Source of the DNA: Lathyrus oleraceus | Taxonomy: Eukaryota > Streptophyta > Magnoliopsida > Fabales > Fabaceae | Direction: 5' to 3' | Length of the DNA stretch: 64,000 bases | Assembly (NCBI RefSeq): GCF_024323335.1 | Contig: NC_066580.1 | Location: 140,916,188-140,980,187 of the forward strand | In this document: positions 44,471-55,972 of the stretch, one piece after another | Numbering within the stretch: the first letter of the stretch is position 1 | Layout of the letters: every line of letters begins with the position of its first letter | Notes under the pieces: generated by a model | What the model was told of the DNA's origin: nothing | The model's input: the letters and a program-made list of their open reading frames with translations, nothing else | Databases searched by the model: none | Position numbers and translations under genes: made by a program

Positions 44471-47118
44471 ACCAAACCCTAACCATAACCACAAGAACAA
44501 AATTTTCAGATCTGAAATTTGAAACTCCCTCCATTTTTATCTCTCTTTGAATTTTGGATTTCTCCACACAAACACAAAAATTCCTTGCATATTCTAGATC
44601 ATCATCATTCATTGATCAAGAATCATCATCTGTTTGGATCAATTGAGCAAGAATTTGTGCAGTTCAAGTGCATCTTCATGGAAATGGAAGTTTGAAATTG
44701 AGCTAGATCCAGTTGGTTTCAGTGGATTCTCTTTGCACAAAGCTTCAAGGCAATTATAGTGGAGTAGATCTGGAGCTCTAGAGCAGTTGATAGCATGATT
44801 TCAGAAACCTCCATTTCAAGTAAGTCAAAATTTTGTCATCTTCTTTTGCTGTTTAAAGACCATAGAACTGTAGATCTCATTGTGTAGAGAACGTAGATAT
44901 GATTAGAATTGAAAATGGATGAATATCGAGCATGTATGATGAACTTAAAGTTTGGATCTCAAAAATATTTTGCTTCGATCTGGAAAATTCATGATGATTT
45001 AGATTGTTTTGATATGATATTTGGAATCTACATGGCCTGGCGGTTCTAACGGTGTATAATTTGTGGAATTCTGGAAAATTTATGTTGAACTCCGCCGGAA
45101 TCCTACCGGGGAAGACGACCGGAGCTACAGCTCCGGCGTCTGGTTTTCCCTAGGGTGTTGTCCTACGTGTGCTCCATGTGTACGCTTGTTTGGCAGTGTG
45201 ATTGGTTAGGAATGCTTTGACTATGCCATGCATACTGTTGACCTGCTGAGTGTGCTGATGAGGTAGATAAATGAAACGCATCGTTTCATTCTGCTTGCAT
45301 GGATTCCATGTGTGTTGTTACGTGTGTGAATGATTGGACTGTGTTGCTTTGACTGAGCCATGTATGCCTTTGACTGCTGATGTGTATGCTGAAGTGTATT
45401 AATGAAACGGTGTGTTTTGAGTTTCAAACATGGACCGTTGATTTTCTTTTCGCGCCTGATCGTGTGGATGTGGATATTTCTGAATTGATTCAAATATTTC
45501 TTTTCCCTCCATTTATTTTGTTTATCTCATTTCATTTCCTCATTTTGAAAAATGCATTAAAAATAGAAAAATGCTCCAAATTAACTCCAATTTTTTTCAT
45601 AGTTCTGTTTTAATGTCTAGTTTTCTTTAGTATTATTTTCATGATTTATGGATGTCTGATTTTTAATGTGTGAATTTTTTGATTCATGCCATGCTATTTT
45701 AATATGTTGCATTCAATGCCTTGTGAAATATTCATCTTTGATCCAATTGATCTGATGTTTTGTATGCTTGATCTTCACTCATGATATGATTTTTTGAGCA
45801 CTGGTTTGGATTTTTTCTCATATGCTATCATTATTTTTGACACATGAAGATGAATGTGAGAATTTGTGTCACATTTTTGGAATTGGAGTTGTTCATTTTT
45901 GTTCATCTATCATTTGAACTCTTCTGGATCTGATTTTTTGCACATTGTTTGTTCATAACATGAGAAACTTGCATAAAAAGTTTCAAAGTCATTGCATGAT
46001 TTTCTGTTTTGATTTGGATTTTCTAAATTGGAAGTTCACTTTGTGCACATTTGCTTGCCTTTGCTTTACATTGATCATTTGAGATATTTGCTTAATGAAT
46101 TGATGTTGGTCCTTTTGAGGAAATTTTATAGAGCGTTTGAATGTGCATTATGTGGAAGATTGAGTTCTGTTTTGATCATTTGGTTTGGTTTTGAACTTAG
46201 TCTTTGTACTAGTGTTTTGTGCATATACTAATTGTGCTTTGTGTTTCAGGTTTGGACATTTAACATTGATGGTTGATTTGTTCTCACTTTGTGAGATGCC
46301 AATGAGTTGAATTATAACATATGTTTGTTTTGTAGGTTCTAATTGATGGGCTTGAGCTCATGAGTGCTTGAGCATTGTTCATTGAGTTGTGTAACTGTGA
46401 ATGGTTCCACTGTTTGTCTGTTGATTTTATGACTGAGATATTAACTATTTAGCTTTTGTACAGGTACATTAGTTGCTTGCTTTTAGCTCTTGCTTGAGCT
46501 TTGGATTGTGGTTGATACACCACTTAGGTAGTTATCTTCTTACTCCATGTAGTCTGGAAGTCCTGTCACCTTTTTGGCAGGCATTTTGCTGGCAAGTCCT
46601 CCTTAAGAGGCTCTGTTTGTGTTTGTTTACAATTGTGCCAAAGACCTCCAAGATGAGGCATGTGCTACTTGATAAGACCTCCAATAGTTGAGGCAATTGA
46701 CGGATAGAAGGGATTAGTAGCCAATCCCCCGTTATTCAGTGAGTCGTTCATTATGCTCGCACTACGTGCTGATGCTTTTGAGCATATACCCAAGATCTTT
46801 GTCCAGTGTCTGTCAAGTGGAATAGGATCCCACTTTCTGGATCCCCACGCTTTCTTTATCATGAGCTCACCCCGGCCAGGGTTAAGAGCATGAGGTCTCA
46901 TCCTCATTTCCATTTTGATCAACTTCACCCTAACTCTCAATGTTAGTGGTTAAGAGCTACAAATTACCCTTGTACAGTCTGGCTTGTTTATCGAGGTTGA
47001 TATGACCCCTCTTGACTAAAGCCCACCCTTGGTTTGAAGCCTCTTGTATGTATATAGTGTGTGATGATTGTTTGCTTGTGAACTTTTGATGTGTTTGCTT
47101 TTGATGTTTGTTTTTGTT

Positions 47119-47475
47119 GTTAGGAGTCGGGTGTAAGTCCATTTATTGGCATTCTGTTTCCGTTTTGTGGTTAGGAGTCGGATATAAGTCCATTTATTGG
47201 CATTCTGTTTCCATTTTGTTGTTAGGAGTCGGATATAAGTCCATTTATTGGCATTCTGTTTCCATTTTGTTGTTAGGAGTCGGGTGTAAGTCCATTTATT
47301 GGCATTCTGTTTCCGTTTTGTGGTTAGGAGTCAGATATAAGTCCATTTATTGGCATTCTGTTTCCATTTTGTTGTTAGGAGTCGGGTGTAAGTCCATATA
47401 TTGGCATTCCGTTTTTGTTTTGTTGTTAGGAGTCGGGTGTAAGTCCATATATTGGCATTCTGTTTCCTTTTATTG
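47119..47475 (+). repeat. 51-bp minisatellite in LTR C, seven copies
   Basis: GTTAGGAGTCGG starts at 47119 and recurs every 51 bp to 47425, seven units with few differences (GTGTAAG or ATATAAG variants). Because 51 is a multiple of three and no stop occurs, the array reads as a 17-residue peptide repeat, but that is a by-product of the period. LTRs A and B lack it. Confidence 0.92.
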
Positions 47476-48500
47476 AGGATCTCTTATGAGACTTGTGTGT
47501 TTGCTTTTGCTTTGTGCTTGCTTATTCCAAAGGATGGGAACTTACTTGGATCATCTATATGATCTCAAGAGAGGAACTCCTAGTATGGTTTCATTTCTTA
47601 CCCATCACCTTTTCTTTTCTCCACCCTAACCCAAACCAAAAAACTATTTATGCAAACATTTGACTTTGTTTTCAACATTAGAAACCTAAGCCTTATGCTT
47701 TTGATTTTCAAACTTTCTTTTCATAACACTCATCGTGAATTGAATCTTTAAGTCAACTTTGACCATTTTGTATATACTTCTAATTGGTAAATATAACTCA
47801 TTCAAATATCTTTTGTGGTTCCATGTCCACTTCTTAATCAAATTTTTCATAACCTTGAGCTATTAGGTTTGAGTTATCTTTGTGGTAGATGTAATACTCA
47901 CCTTTGTCATTAGTGATGGACAATGAGCCTTCCATGCTTATTATAGGGTTAACCCCTCACTAGCATGTTGAAGCTATCCTCACATGGTGGACTTGTGGTT
48001 TTTTCAGGTTGAGTTTTCTCCCTTTGATCACAAAAGACCTTAGGGCTTTTGGACCAATCAATCCACTCATTTGTTTTGAAATTTTTTACCCGAACTACGA
48101 GGTTTTGATCCTAATCTTTTCATAAGAGGGTACGTAGGCAATGGGTTTATCCATCCAAACACAAAAATGTAAATACTTGTATATTCTTTTCTCATCTCTT
48201 CAATCATGTTTGCACAAATAAAATTTTCATAAACAATAACCTTTGCAACAAGCGTGAAAAGGGCTCCCTAGGAGTACCTAGGATGTTTTGGGTGCCTAAC
48301 ACCTTCCCATTGCATAACCAACCCCCTTACCCAGATCTCTGTTTCTTTTACTAGTTTTGTTTGTAAAACTTTTAGGTTTTCGTTCGCTTTCTAACGTTTC
48401 CTTTGGATAAATAGAAGTGCGGTGGCGACTCAACTTTGTATGATTTACCTTGGATTTAGTCAATATCTCCAATGGTAACGAATACACCGTTACAAAAAAG

Positions 48501-48518
48501 TGGAGACTCTGCTGGGGA
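48501..48518 (+). other. Primer binding site, element C
   Basis: TGGAGACTCTGCTGGGGA, the Ogre site with C to A at position 4, six bases after the LTR end. Confidence 0.75.
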
Positions 48519-49402
48519 AGAACTTTCCCTGGTGGGTTTTGCCAACTTTTCACACTTGTTGTATTATATTGTTTGTGACATATTTTTGTGCAATTTGGGA
48601 TTACTGTATTGTTTGTAATGATTGAATTGCTTGATATATTAATTGCTTGTGTGCTTGGTGATCTTTGTGAGATGAGTTCTATACCCGAACTCGAGTGCAC
48701 TTAGGATAGGAGAATGGCGTAGTCTCGTCGACTTGTGTGGAGTTATTCCTTAGCAAGTTGACTTGCGAGTCCATTCACTTGGTGGAGGTCATGTTGGGAT
48801 CAATAATGTCACACAAGTAAGTTGTGGTTCGACATTACTCTTTCCAATATAGACCTTAGAAGCCAAGGACCTTAGTTTACCAAACCCATCTTGGCCTATT
48901 TTTAGGATGTAGTGCGATGGTCGTTCAGATGTAAGATTTGATGCGATTGTTACGCGATACTACACTCATAAGAGTCTCTCTTGAGAATATTTTTGGAATA
49001 CGAGTAGTCGTTTCTCCGATAATATTCGAAAGATGGGATGATGACTATGGGAACCTCTGGTAGAACATGTTTGGCAGGTTTAAACCCTAGTACACTCCCT
49101 TTGGGTGGTTCTTAACCGAGACTCCATGCTCATGACTTGCGACAAACCCTTAATTCATGGTCGATCCGTTCATATGGCCTTAATATCAATGGAACTTGGG
49201 TGTTGATAAGGTGTAAACCATAATCCACCAAAATGGATGATTGATATTAAGGATGATATGATCCATCCCATGATCTTTATTTGGTGTGCTTTGCTTGATC
49301 CTTGAGTGTGATTGTTGCATTCATGCATTCATCTGCATTCATATCATCAATAAAAGGAAATTTTCAAGGAACTTAAGGGGTTTATTTGCAAAATTTTCAG
49401 AC
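48519..49402 (+). other. Leader of element C
   Basis: 884-bp untranslated leader collinear with A and B. Carries ACTC-ATAA-GAGT at 48964-48975 and the structured element at 49171-49250. Confidence 0.68.
49171..49250 (+). ncRNA. Conserved structured leader element, copy C
   Basis: CCTTAATATCAAT (49178-49190) pairs perfectly with ATTGATATTAAGG (49230-49242). Outside a small internal loop, CATAT (49171) pairs with ATATG (49246-49250). These outer pairs differ in sequence from A (AAGTC/GACTT, TTGTCAA/TTGACAA) but keep pairing. The inner hairpin and the sequence between the arms are the same as in A and B. Confidence 0.58.
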
Positions 49403-50851
49403 ATGGAAAGGCAAAGAAGGAATACAAAGAAGTACAGCTTCAAACAGGCAGATTTGAAAGAGTTAAGGAATCTGACATCCTATGTACTAGATCTCTTGGT
49501 TTTCAAAGCTCGTGTTGGGAAGCTTCTTCCTCTTCTGACTACTCAGGTGGATGAAGGTCTGATGAGTGTATTGGTGCAGTTTTATGATCCTCTGTACGGT
49601 TGCTTCACGTTTCCGGACTTTCAGCTTTTGCCTACCCTTGAGGAGTATGCCTATCTTCTGGGTATACCTATTCTGGATCAGTTGTCGTTCAGTGGCTTGG
49701 AGAGTATTCCTACTTCTCGAGAGATAGCTGACATGTTGCACATAGATGAATCCCTGATTGGTGCTCATATGACTACCAAAGGTGGAATTCAAGGTCTCCC
49801 TGCTGAGTTCCTCATTGCTCAAGCTACTATTTATGGGAAGGCCATGAGTGAGGATGCCTTTGAGGCCATATTTGTACTTCTCATCTATGGATTGGTATTG
49901 TTCCCCAACATTGACAAGTTTGTGGATGTGAACGCTATTAGAATCTTCTCTGCTCTTAATCCCGTTCCGACTCTGTTGGGTGATACCTATTTCTCTTTGC
50001 ATATGAGGAATGCAAAGGGTGGTGGTGCTATTGTGTGTTGTTTTCCTCTGTTGTATAAGTGGTTTATTTCTCACTTACCTTAGACGGTCGCCTTCAAGGA
50101 GAACAAGGGATGTCTACGGTGGTCCACGAGACTTATGTCTCTCACTAATGATGATATCTCTTGGTATAACCGTGTATATGATGGTGTGCAGATTATTGAT
50201 TCTTGTGGTGAATTCTCCAATGTGCCTCTTCTTGGTACATGTGGTGGGATTAACTACAACCTTGTGTTAGCACGTCGTCAGCTTGGGTTCCCCCTAAAGG
50301 ATAAACCTAATAACATTCTGTTTGAGGGTGTGTTCTTTCAGGAGGGTAAAGATCCCCAAGGCTTGAAAGCCAGAATGGTTCGCGCTTGGCACAAGGTTCA
50401 TAAGAAAGGAAAGAAGGAGTTGGGTCCTAAGAATTGCATTGCTTTGGAGCCATACACTGCTTGGGTAAAGAAGAGAACATCTGAGTATCTCATGCCTTAC
50501 GATTATCCGAGACCTACACCTTTGGTTGTGGTTGGGCCTTCAACCCTCCCTAACCAAGGAGTAGAGGAGTTGAGAGACGAAGACCTATCACGTTCCTGGA
50601 TCCGTGAAAGGGAAGAGTTGCTTCAGCAGATTAAGGAGAAGGATGCTCTGATTGAGTTCCTCGAGCATCAGGTTATTGATGATCCTGATGATACATGGAC
50701 ATCTCTACTTCCTCAGTCTTCCAAGTTTTGGAAAAGGAGGTATGACCGACTCGCCAAGGAAAAGGCAGATATGGAGGCAGCATACGAGAGAGAAGTGAAG
50801 AGGCTTCGTGCATCTGTTCTTCCTGTGTCCCGAGCTTCTAGGGATCCATAG
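49403..50851 (+). pseudogene. Ogre ORF1 of element C, one in-frame stop
   Basis: ATG at 49403 (MERQRRNTKKYSFKQADLKE) opens a 482-residue frame with a single TAG at 50081, where A and B have Gln (LPQT). N-terminal domain with FYDPLYGCFTFPDFQLLPTL and TLEEYAYLLGIP; middle part LVLFPNIDKFVDVNAIRIFS; later LGTCGGINYN and ARRQLGFPLKDKP; C-terminal coiled coil REREELLQQIKEKDALIEFL and KADMEAAYEREVKRLR. It is the best preserved ORF1 in the window and the reference for reading the other two. Ogre ORF1 family, DUF7745-like by resemblance; role unknown. Confidence 0.83.
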
Positions 50852-51153
50852 GATGATCATTTTCCTTTTCTCTTGTATACGATTGACAAATGATGTACTT
50901 CTTTTTCTTGATATAATATGATGAGATATTTCCATATGCGATAAAATGCTTAATATTTCCAAAAAATTGCAAATAAAACCCTAGAGTTCCTTTGAAATAA
51001 AAACAAATCATATGCACAAGCATTACATGCATCATATGCATAAGCAAGTTTTGTTCCCGGCTTCTGGTCTTGTGGTCTAACTCTGTGCTCTTCATTTATT
51101 TTGAAGACAAGCTGACTCACCGGTACTACACCAGAGCCAACTCTTCCAGATTG
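50852..51153 (+). other. ORF1-gag spacer of element C
   Basis: 302 bp, AT-rich. The last part stays open in the gag frame with no ATG and encodes FEDKLTHRYYTRANSSRL just before the gag ATG. AG at 51105-51106 after a pyrimidine-rich run could be a 3' splice site. Confidence 0.45.
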
Positions 51154-51832
51154 ATGGATCATCTAGAGCAAGAGAACCGTGAACTCAAGGAGGGAAGAGA
51201 CCACAACTTGGCTTTACACATATCCATGAATTGCAAAGACGACGCCATGTCCAATGTGCTGGTGGACACTGGGTCATCCCTGAATGTATTGCCAAAATCC
51301 ACTCTTTCCAGACTGTCTTGTCAAGGGCCTCCCATGAGGCAGAGTGGAGTTGTTGTGAAAGCTTTCGATGGGTCGCGTAAGACTGTGATTGGGGAAGTTG
51401 ATCTCCCAATCAAGATTGGACCAAGTGATTTCCAGATTACCTTCCAGGTTATGGATATTCACCCATCGTATAGTTGTCTCTTAGGCAGACCATGGATTCA
51501 CGAGGCTGGTGCCGTGACATCCACCCTACACCAGAAGCTGAAGTTTGTGAAGAATAAGAAACTGGTAGTGGTAGGGGGAGAAAACGCTCTCCTGGTTAGC
51601 CACTTGTCTTCCTTCTCATACATAGATGCTGAGGATGAAGTTGGAACTCCTTTCCAAGATTTATCTATAGCTGAGCCTGTTGAGAAGAGAACTCTTTCAT
51701 TTGCTTCCTATAGAGATGCGAAATTGGCCATTGAGTGTGGTGCAATTGCTGGTCTAGGAAAAATGATTGAGCTGGAAGACAATAAGTCTCGGGCTGGCAT
51801 AGGCTTTTCTTCTGGGGTCTTCAATGAGAAAT
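51154..51832 (+). pseudogene. Shortened gag-pro of element C (in-frame Gag-Pro fusion)
   Basis: Starts MDHLEQENRELKE (Gag N-terminal coiled coil) and jumps straight to GRDHNLALHISMNCK, the start of the protease domain, so ~2.4 kb of gag are deleted without loss of frame. The protease is complete through its active site (VLVDTGSSLNVLPKS) and YSCLLGRPWIHEAG, with the FVKNKKLV and FSYIDAEDEVGTPF segments after it. The frame is open to the palindrome junction at about 51832, where it ends two codons later. No nonsense codon is seen in it. The product would be a protease with a short coiled-coil leader. Confidence 0.78.
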
Positions 51833-52567
51833 AAAATCCAGGAAGTCAACAACTAAGCTACATTCAATGAACCTAACAAATAGCCTATTTGTTAGCAACC
51901 TAAATATTGAATTTGAGGGAACGTATGTGACCTAAAATTCAGGAAAATACAGGTGCAAAAGCCCAGGTGCTGCAATATAAAAAGGAAGGCATTCCTCCAT
52001 TCAGTTTCAGGGATTTTGAGGCGTGAAGATTTAGTGTGTCCATCTTACTTCACTGCTGTATTTTTGTGAGTCTAGAATTAGACGTATCTTGTAAGCCAAG
52101 TCATTATCAAATAGATGATTGCTTTGGCATAGGGTGTTCATTGAGTTGTAAGTGTTGTGTCACTCGAAGCTTTTAAGCGTGAGTGCTGTGTATCTTGGTT
52201 TAAGCTGTGAAGCATAACCAAGAGTTGTTTTTGAAGTGTGACTTCAAAGTGTTTTTAATATCACTGAGGTGATTGAGGGGGAGTGAGTAGGAACTCTGAT
52301 CTTAGATTAAGATTGAAATTGCATTGGGTAGGGATTAAGTGATAAGTTGTAAACGGGTGAGTTTAGCTTTGAATTGATACTACTAATAGTGGATTTCCTC
52401 CCTGGCTTGGTAGCCCCCAGATGTAGGTCATGTTGGACTGAACTGGGTGAACAATTACTTGTGTTATTTACTGCACTTACAATTAAGTTCTGCATAATCC
52501 CTGTCTGTGCAGAATTGGATGTCATAACAACCAGTGTGACATCCAAAGTCTGATAACTAGAATTTCA
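51833..52567 (+). mobile_element. SIRE LTR 3' part, palindrome arm 1
   Basis: Matches the last ~735 bp of the 1369-bp SIRE LTR at 56321-57689 and ends AGAATTTCA. TATAAAAAGG at 51976-51985 is the likely core promoter, pointing towards the palindrome centre. The primer site TTGGCATCAGAGCAGG follows within 2 bp. Confidence 0.85.
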
Positions 52568-52637
52568 ATTGGCATCAGAGCAGGCACCCTGCCTGTGAAG
52601 TTCTGGGTGAGATCTAGGGAAGTTACTTTCTAGTACC

Positions 52638-52973
52638 ATGGACAAGGATTTAGGACACTCAAACAGACCACCCATGTTGGATGGATCTAATTATGATGAC
52701 TGGAAGCCTCGCATGATAGCCTTCTTAAGGTCTCTAGACAGCAAAGTATGGAGAGCTGTCAACAAGGGATGGGAACATCCAACGAGGACTGATGAAGATG
52801 GAGTCAGTGTGCAGATTCCTGAAGAAGATTGGGACAAGGAACAAGAGGCATTAGCTCTTGGAAATTCCAAAGCCTTGAATGCACTGTTCAATGGAATCAC
52901 TAAAAACATCTTCAGGCTGGTGCACCATTGTGAACTAGCTAAGGAAGTGTGGGATACCCTCAAGGTAACCCAT
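52638..52973 (+). pseudogene. SIRE gag N-terminus, palindrome arm 1
   Basis: Codons 1-112 of the SIRE Gag at 62642 (MDKDLGHSNRPPML, DDWKPRMIAFLRSLDSKVW, AKEVWDTLKVTH), then the palindrome centre replaces the rest. It is the N-terminal part of the UBN2-type copia Gag, truncated. Confidence 0.85.
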
Positions 52974-52979
52974 ATGAAG

Positions 52980-53315
52980 ATGGGTTACCTTGAGGGTATC
53001 CCACACTTCCTTAGCTAGTTCACAATGGTGCACCAGCCTGAAGATGTTTTTAGTGATTCCATTGAACAGTGCATTCAAGGCTTTGGAATTTCCAAGAGCT
53101 AATGCCTCTTGTTCCTTGTCCCAATCTTCTTCAGGAATCTGCACACTGACTCCATCTTCATCAGTCCTCGTTGGATGTTCCCATCCCTTGTTGACAGCTC
53201 TCCATACTTTGCTGTCTAGAGACCTTAAGAAGGCTATCATGCGAGGCTTCCAGTCATCATAATTAGATGCATCCAACATGGGTGGTCTGTTTGAGTGTCC
53301 TAAATCCTTGTCCAT
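52980..53315 (-). pseudogene. SIRE gag N-terminus, palindrome arm 2
   Basis: Mirror image of the arm 1 gag piece on the minus strand, with one visible residue change (Gly to Ala at about position 16). ATG at 53313-53315, ending at the palindrome centre after KVTH. Confidence 0.85.
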
Positions 53316-53385
53316 GGTACTAGAAAGTAACTTCCCTAGATCTCACCCAGAACTTCACAGGCAGGGTGCCTGCTCTGATGCCAAT

Positions 53386-54120
53386 TGAAATTCTAGTTAT
53401 CAGACTTTGGATGTCACACTGGTTGTTATGACATCCAATTCTGCACAGACAGGGATTATGCAGAACTTAATTGTAAGTGCAGTAAATAACACAAGTAATT
53501 GTTCACCAAGTTCAGTCCAACATGACCTACATCTGGGGGCTACCAAGCCAGGGAGGAAATCCACTATTAGTAGTATCAATTCAAAGCTAAACTCACCCGT
53601 TTACAACTTATCACTTAATCCCTACCCAATGCAATTTCAATCTTAATCTAAGATCAGAGTTCCTACTCACTCCCCCTCAATCACCTCAGTGATATTAAAA
53701 ACACTTTGAAGTCACACTTCAAAAACAACTCTTGGTTATGCTTCACAGCTTAAACCAAGATACACAGCACTCACGCTTAAAAGCTTCGAGTGACACAACA
53801 CTTACAACTCAATGAACACCCTATGCCAAAGCAATCATCTATTTGATAATGACTTGGCTTACAAGATACGTCTAATTCTAGACTCACAAAAATACAGCAG
53901 TGAAGTAAGATGGACACACTAAATCTTCACGCCTCAAAATCCCTGAAACTGAATGGAGGAATGCCTTCCTTTTTATATTGCAGCACCTGGGCTTTTGCAC
54001 CTGTATTTTCCTGAATTTTAGGTCACATACGTTCCCTCAAATTCAATATTTAGGTTGCTAACAAATAGGCTATTTGTTAGGTTCATTGAATGTAGCTTGG
54101 TTGTTGATTTCCTGGATTTT
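53386..54120 (-). mobile_element. SIRE LTR 3' part, palindrome arm 2
   Basis: Minus-strand copy of the LTR part of arm 1, with its own TATA box pointing towards the centre. The primer site lies at 53371-53385. A few more LTR bases (CTCTAAG) continue beyond arm 1 symmetry before pol of element C resumes at 54128. Confidence 0.85.
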
Positions 54121-54127
54121 CTCTAAG

Positions 54128-55972
54128 CCGATTGAGGATTATCAGTCAGTTCAGTATGACTTCCCAAACTAGGAGATTCTGTATTTGAAAATAAAAGATT
54201 GTGATGAGCCTACACTCGATGAAGGGCCAGAGCCTGGTTCCCGATGGAGTATGGTGTTTGATGGCGCTGTAAATCAGTATGGAAATGGTATTGGGGCAGT
54301 AATTATTACTCCTCAGGGCACACATATTCCTTTTACAGCCAGGCTAACTTTCAAATGCACGAATAATATGGCTGAGTATGAGGCCTGTATTATAGGATTG
54401 GAAGAATGCATTGATCTAAGGATCAAGCATCTTAATGTTTATGGTGATTCGGCCCTCGTTGTCAATCAGATCAAGGATGAATGGGAAACGAATCAGCCTG
54501 GTCTTATTCCATATAGAGATTATTCGAGGAGGATTTCAACGTTCTTTACTGAGGTTGACTTCCATCATTTTCCTCGAGATGATAATCGGATGGCGGATGC
54601 TCTTGCTACGCCTGCTTCAATGATTGTGGTTAAATATTGGAATGAAGTTCCCAATATCACTGTGATGCGCTTGGATAAACCAGCTCATGTATTTGCAGTT
54701 GAAGAGGTGAAAGATGATAAGCCTTGGTATTATGATATCAAATGTTTCCTCTAGAACCAGGTTTACCTGCCTGGGGCATCTGTGAAAGATAGGAAGACTT
54801 TGAGGAGATTGTCAGGCAGTTTCTACCTCAATGGCGAAGTGTTTTATAAGAGAAATTTTGACATGGTACTGCTCAGATGCATGGATAGACACGAAGCAGA
54901 CCTGTTGATGTCTGAGGTCCATGAGGGTTCATTTGGTACTCATTCCAATGGACATGCCATGGCTAGAAAGATGTTGAGAGCAGGCTACTATTGGCTGACA
55001 ATGGAGTCTGACTGCTGCAAATATGTGAAGAAATGCCATAAGTGTCAGATCTATGCGGATAAGATTCATATTCCTCTGACACTTCTGAATGTGATTTCAT
55101 CACCATGGCCTTTCTCCATGTGGGGAATTGACATGATTAGCATGATTGAGCCGAAAGCGTCCAATGGACACAGGTTTATTCTCGTAGCAATTGATTACTT
55201 CACTAAGTGGGTTGAAGCTGCATCATATGCAAATGTGACCAGGCAGGTGGTCGTGAAGTTTATCAAGAATCAACTCATATGCCGTTATGGTGTGCCAAAT
55301 AAGATCATTACTGATAATGGATCTAATCTGAATAACAAGATGATGAGAGAGTTGTGTAGTGAGTTCAAGATCGCACACCATAAATCTTCTCCTTACAGAC
55401 CCAAGATGAATGGGGATGTTGAAGCTGCTAATAAGAATATCAAGAAGATTATCCAGAAGATGGTTGTTACGTACAAAGATTGGCATGAGATGTTGCCATT
55501 TGCTTTGCATGGATATCGTACATCTGTCCGCACTTCAACAGGGGCAACCCCTTTCTCTCTTGTTTATGGCATGGAGGCCATACTCCCAGTAGAGGTGGAG
55601 ATCCCATCAATGAGAGTCTTGATGGAGGCCAAGTTGACTGATGCTGAATGGATTCAGAGTCGTTATGACCAATTGAATTTGATTGAAGAGAAAAGATTGA
55701 CTGCCATGTGTCATGGTCAGTTATATCAGCAGAGAATGAAGAAAGCTTTTGATAAGAAGGTCAAGCCTCGTGTGTTCTGAGAAGGTGACCTTGTGCTCAA
55801 GAAAGTCTTGTCTTTCGCGCCCGATTCCAGGGGCAAGTGGACTCCAAACTATGAAGGTCCATATGTTGTTAAGAGAGTCTTTTCAGGCGGTGCTTTGATG
55901 CTTACAACTATGGATGGGGAGGATTTCACTCGTCCTGTGAATTCAGATGCAGTCAAGAAATACTTCACCTAA
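54128..55972 (+). pseudogene. pol: pol 3' part of element C: aRH and integrase
   Basis: Resumes at PIEDYQSVQYDFP, after the gypsy RNase H, so RT and the first RNase H are gone. Archaeal-type RNase H: MVFDGAVNQYGNG, NNMAEYEACIIGLEE, VYGDSALVVNQ, DNRMADALA. Integrase: HEADLLMSEVHEGSFGTHSN, CHKCQIYADK, WGIDMIS, ITDNGSNLNNK near 55310, ANKNIKKIIQK; C-terminus KWTPNYEGPYVVKR. Stops: TAG at 54171, TAG at 54752 (CAG origin), TGA at 55778 (CGA origin). No frameshift is obvious, so it is the least damaged integrase here. Stop TAA at 55970. Confidence 0.85.

Larger units (their letters stand above)
43916..48494 (+). mobile_element. 5' LTR of Ogre element C
   Basis: 4579-bp LTR from TGTAAGACCCCAATTTTGTC to ACCGTTACA. 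TATA box at 44464-44470. Only its ends and U5 resemble LTRs A and B; the middle is different, so C is a distinct Ogre subfamily. It holds a 51-bp tandem repeat (47119-47475) and the U5 stem CTACG...CGTAG (48095-48137). Confidence 0.86.
51833..54120. repeat. 2.29-kb palindrome of two inverted SIRE LTR-gag pieces
   Basis: Two arms of 1141 bp (51833-52973 and 52980-54120) are inverted copies differing at about four or five positions by eye, with a 6-bp centre ATGAAG. Each arm holds the last ~735 bp of a SIRE-type LTR including its TATA box, the primer site, 52 bp of leader and the first 112 codons of gag. It sits where element C lacks the end of pro, the intron and RT. I see no target duplication. 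Confidence 0.9.

Noticed and set aside
47108..47476. Open frame encoding a 17-residue repeated peptide
   Set aside because: It follows from a 51-bp tandem repeat in an LTR; no homologous frame in other LTRs and no start context.
52638..53315. Two separate gag genes facing each other
   Set aside because: Both are truncated at the same codon and are mirror images; they are arms of one palindrome.
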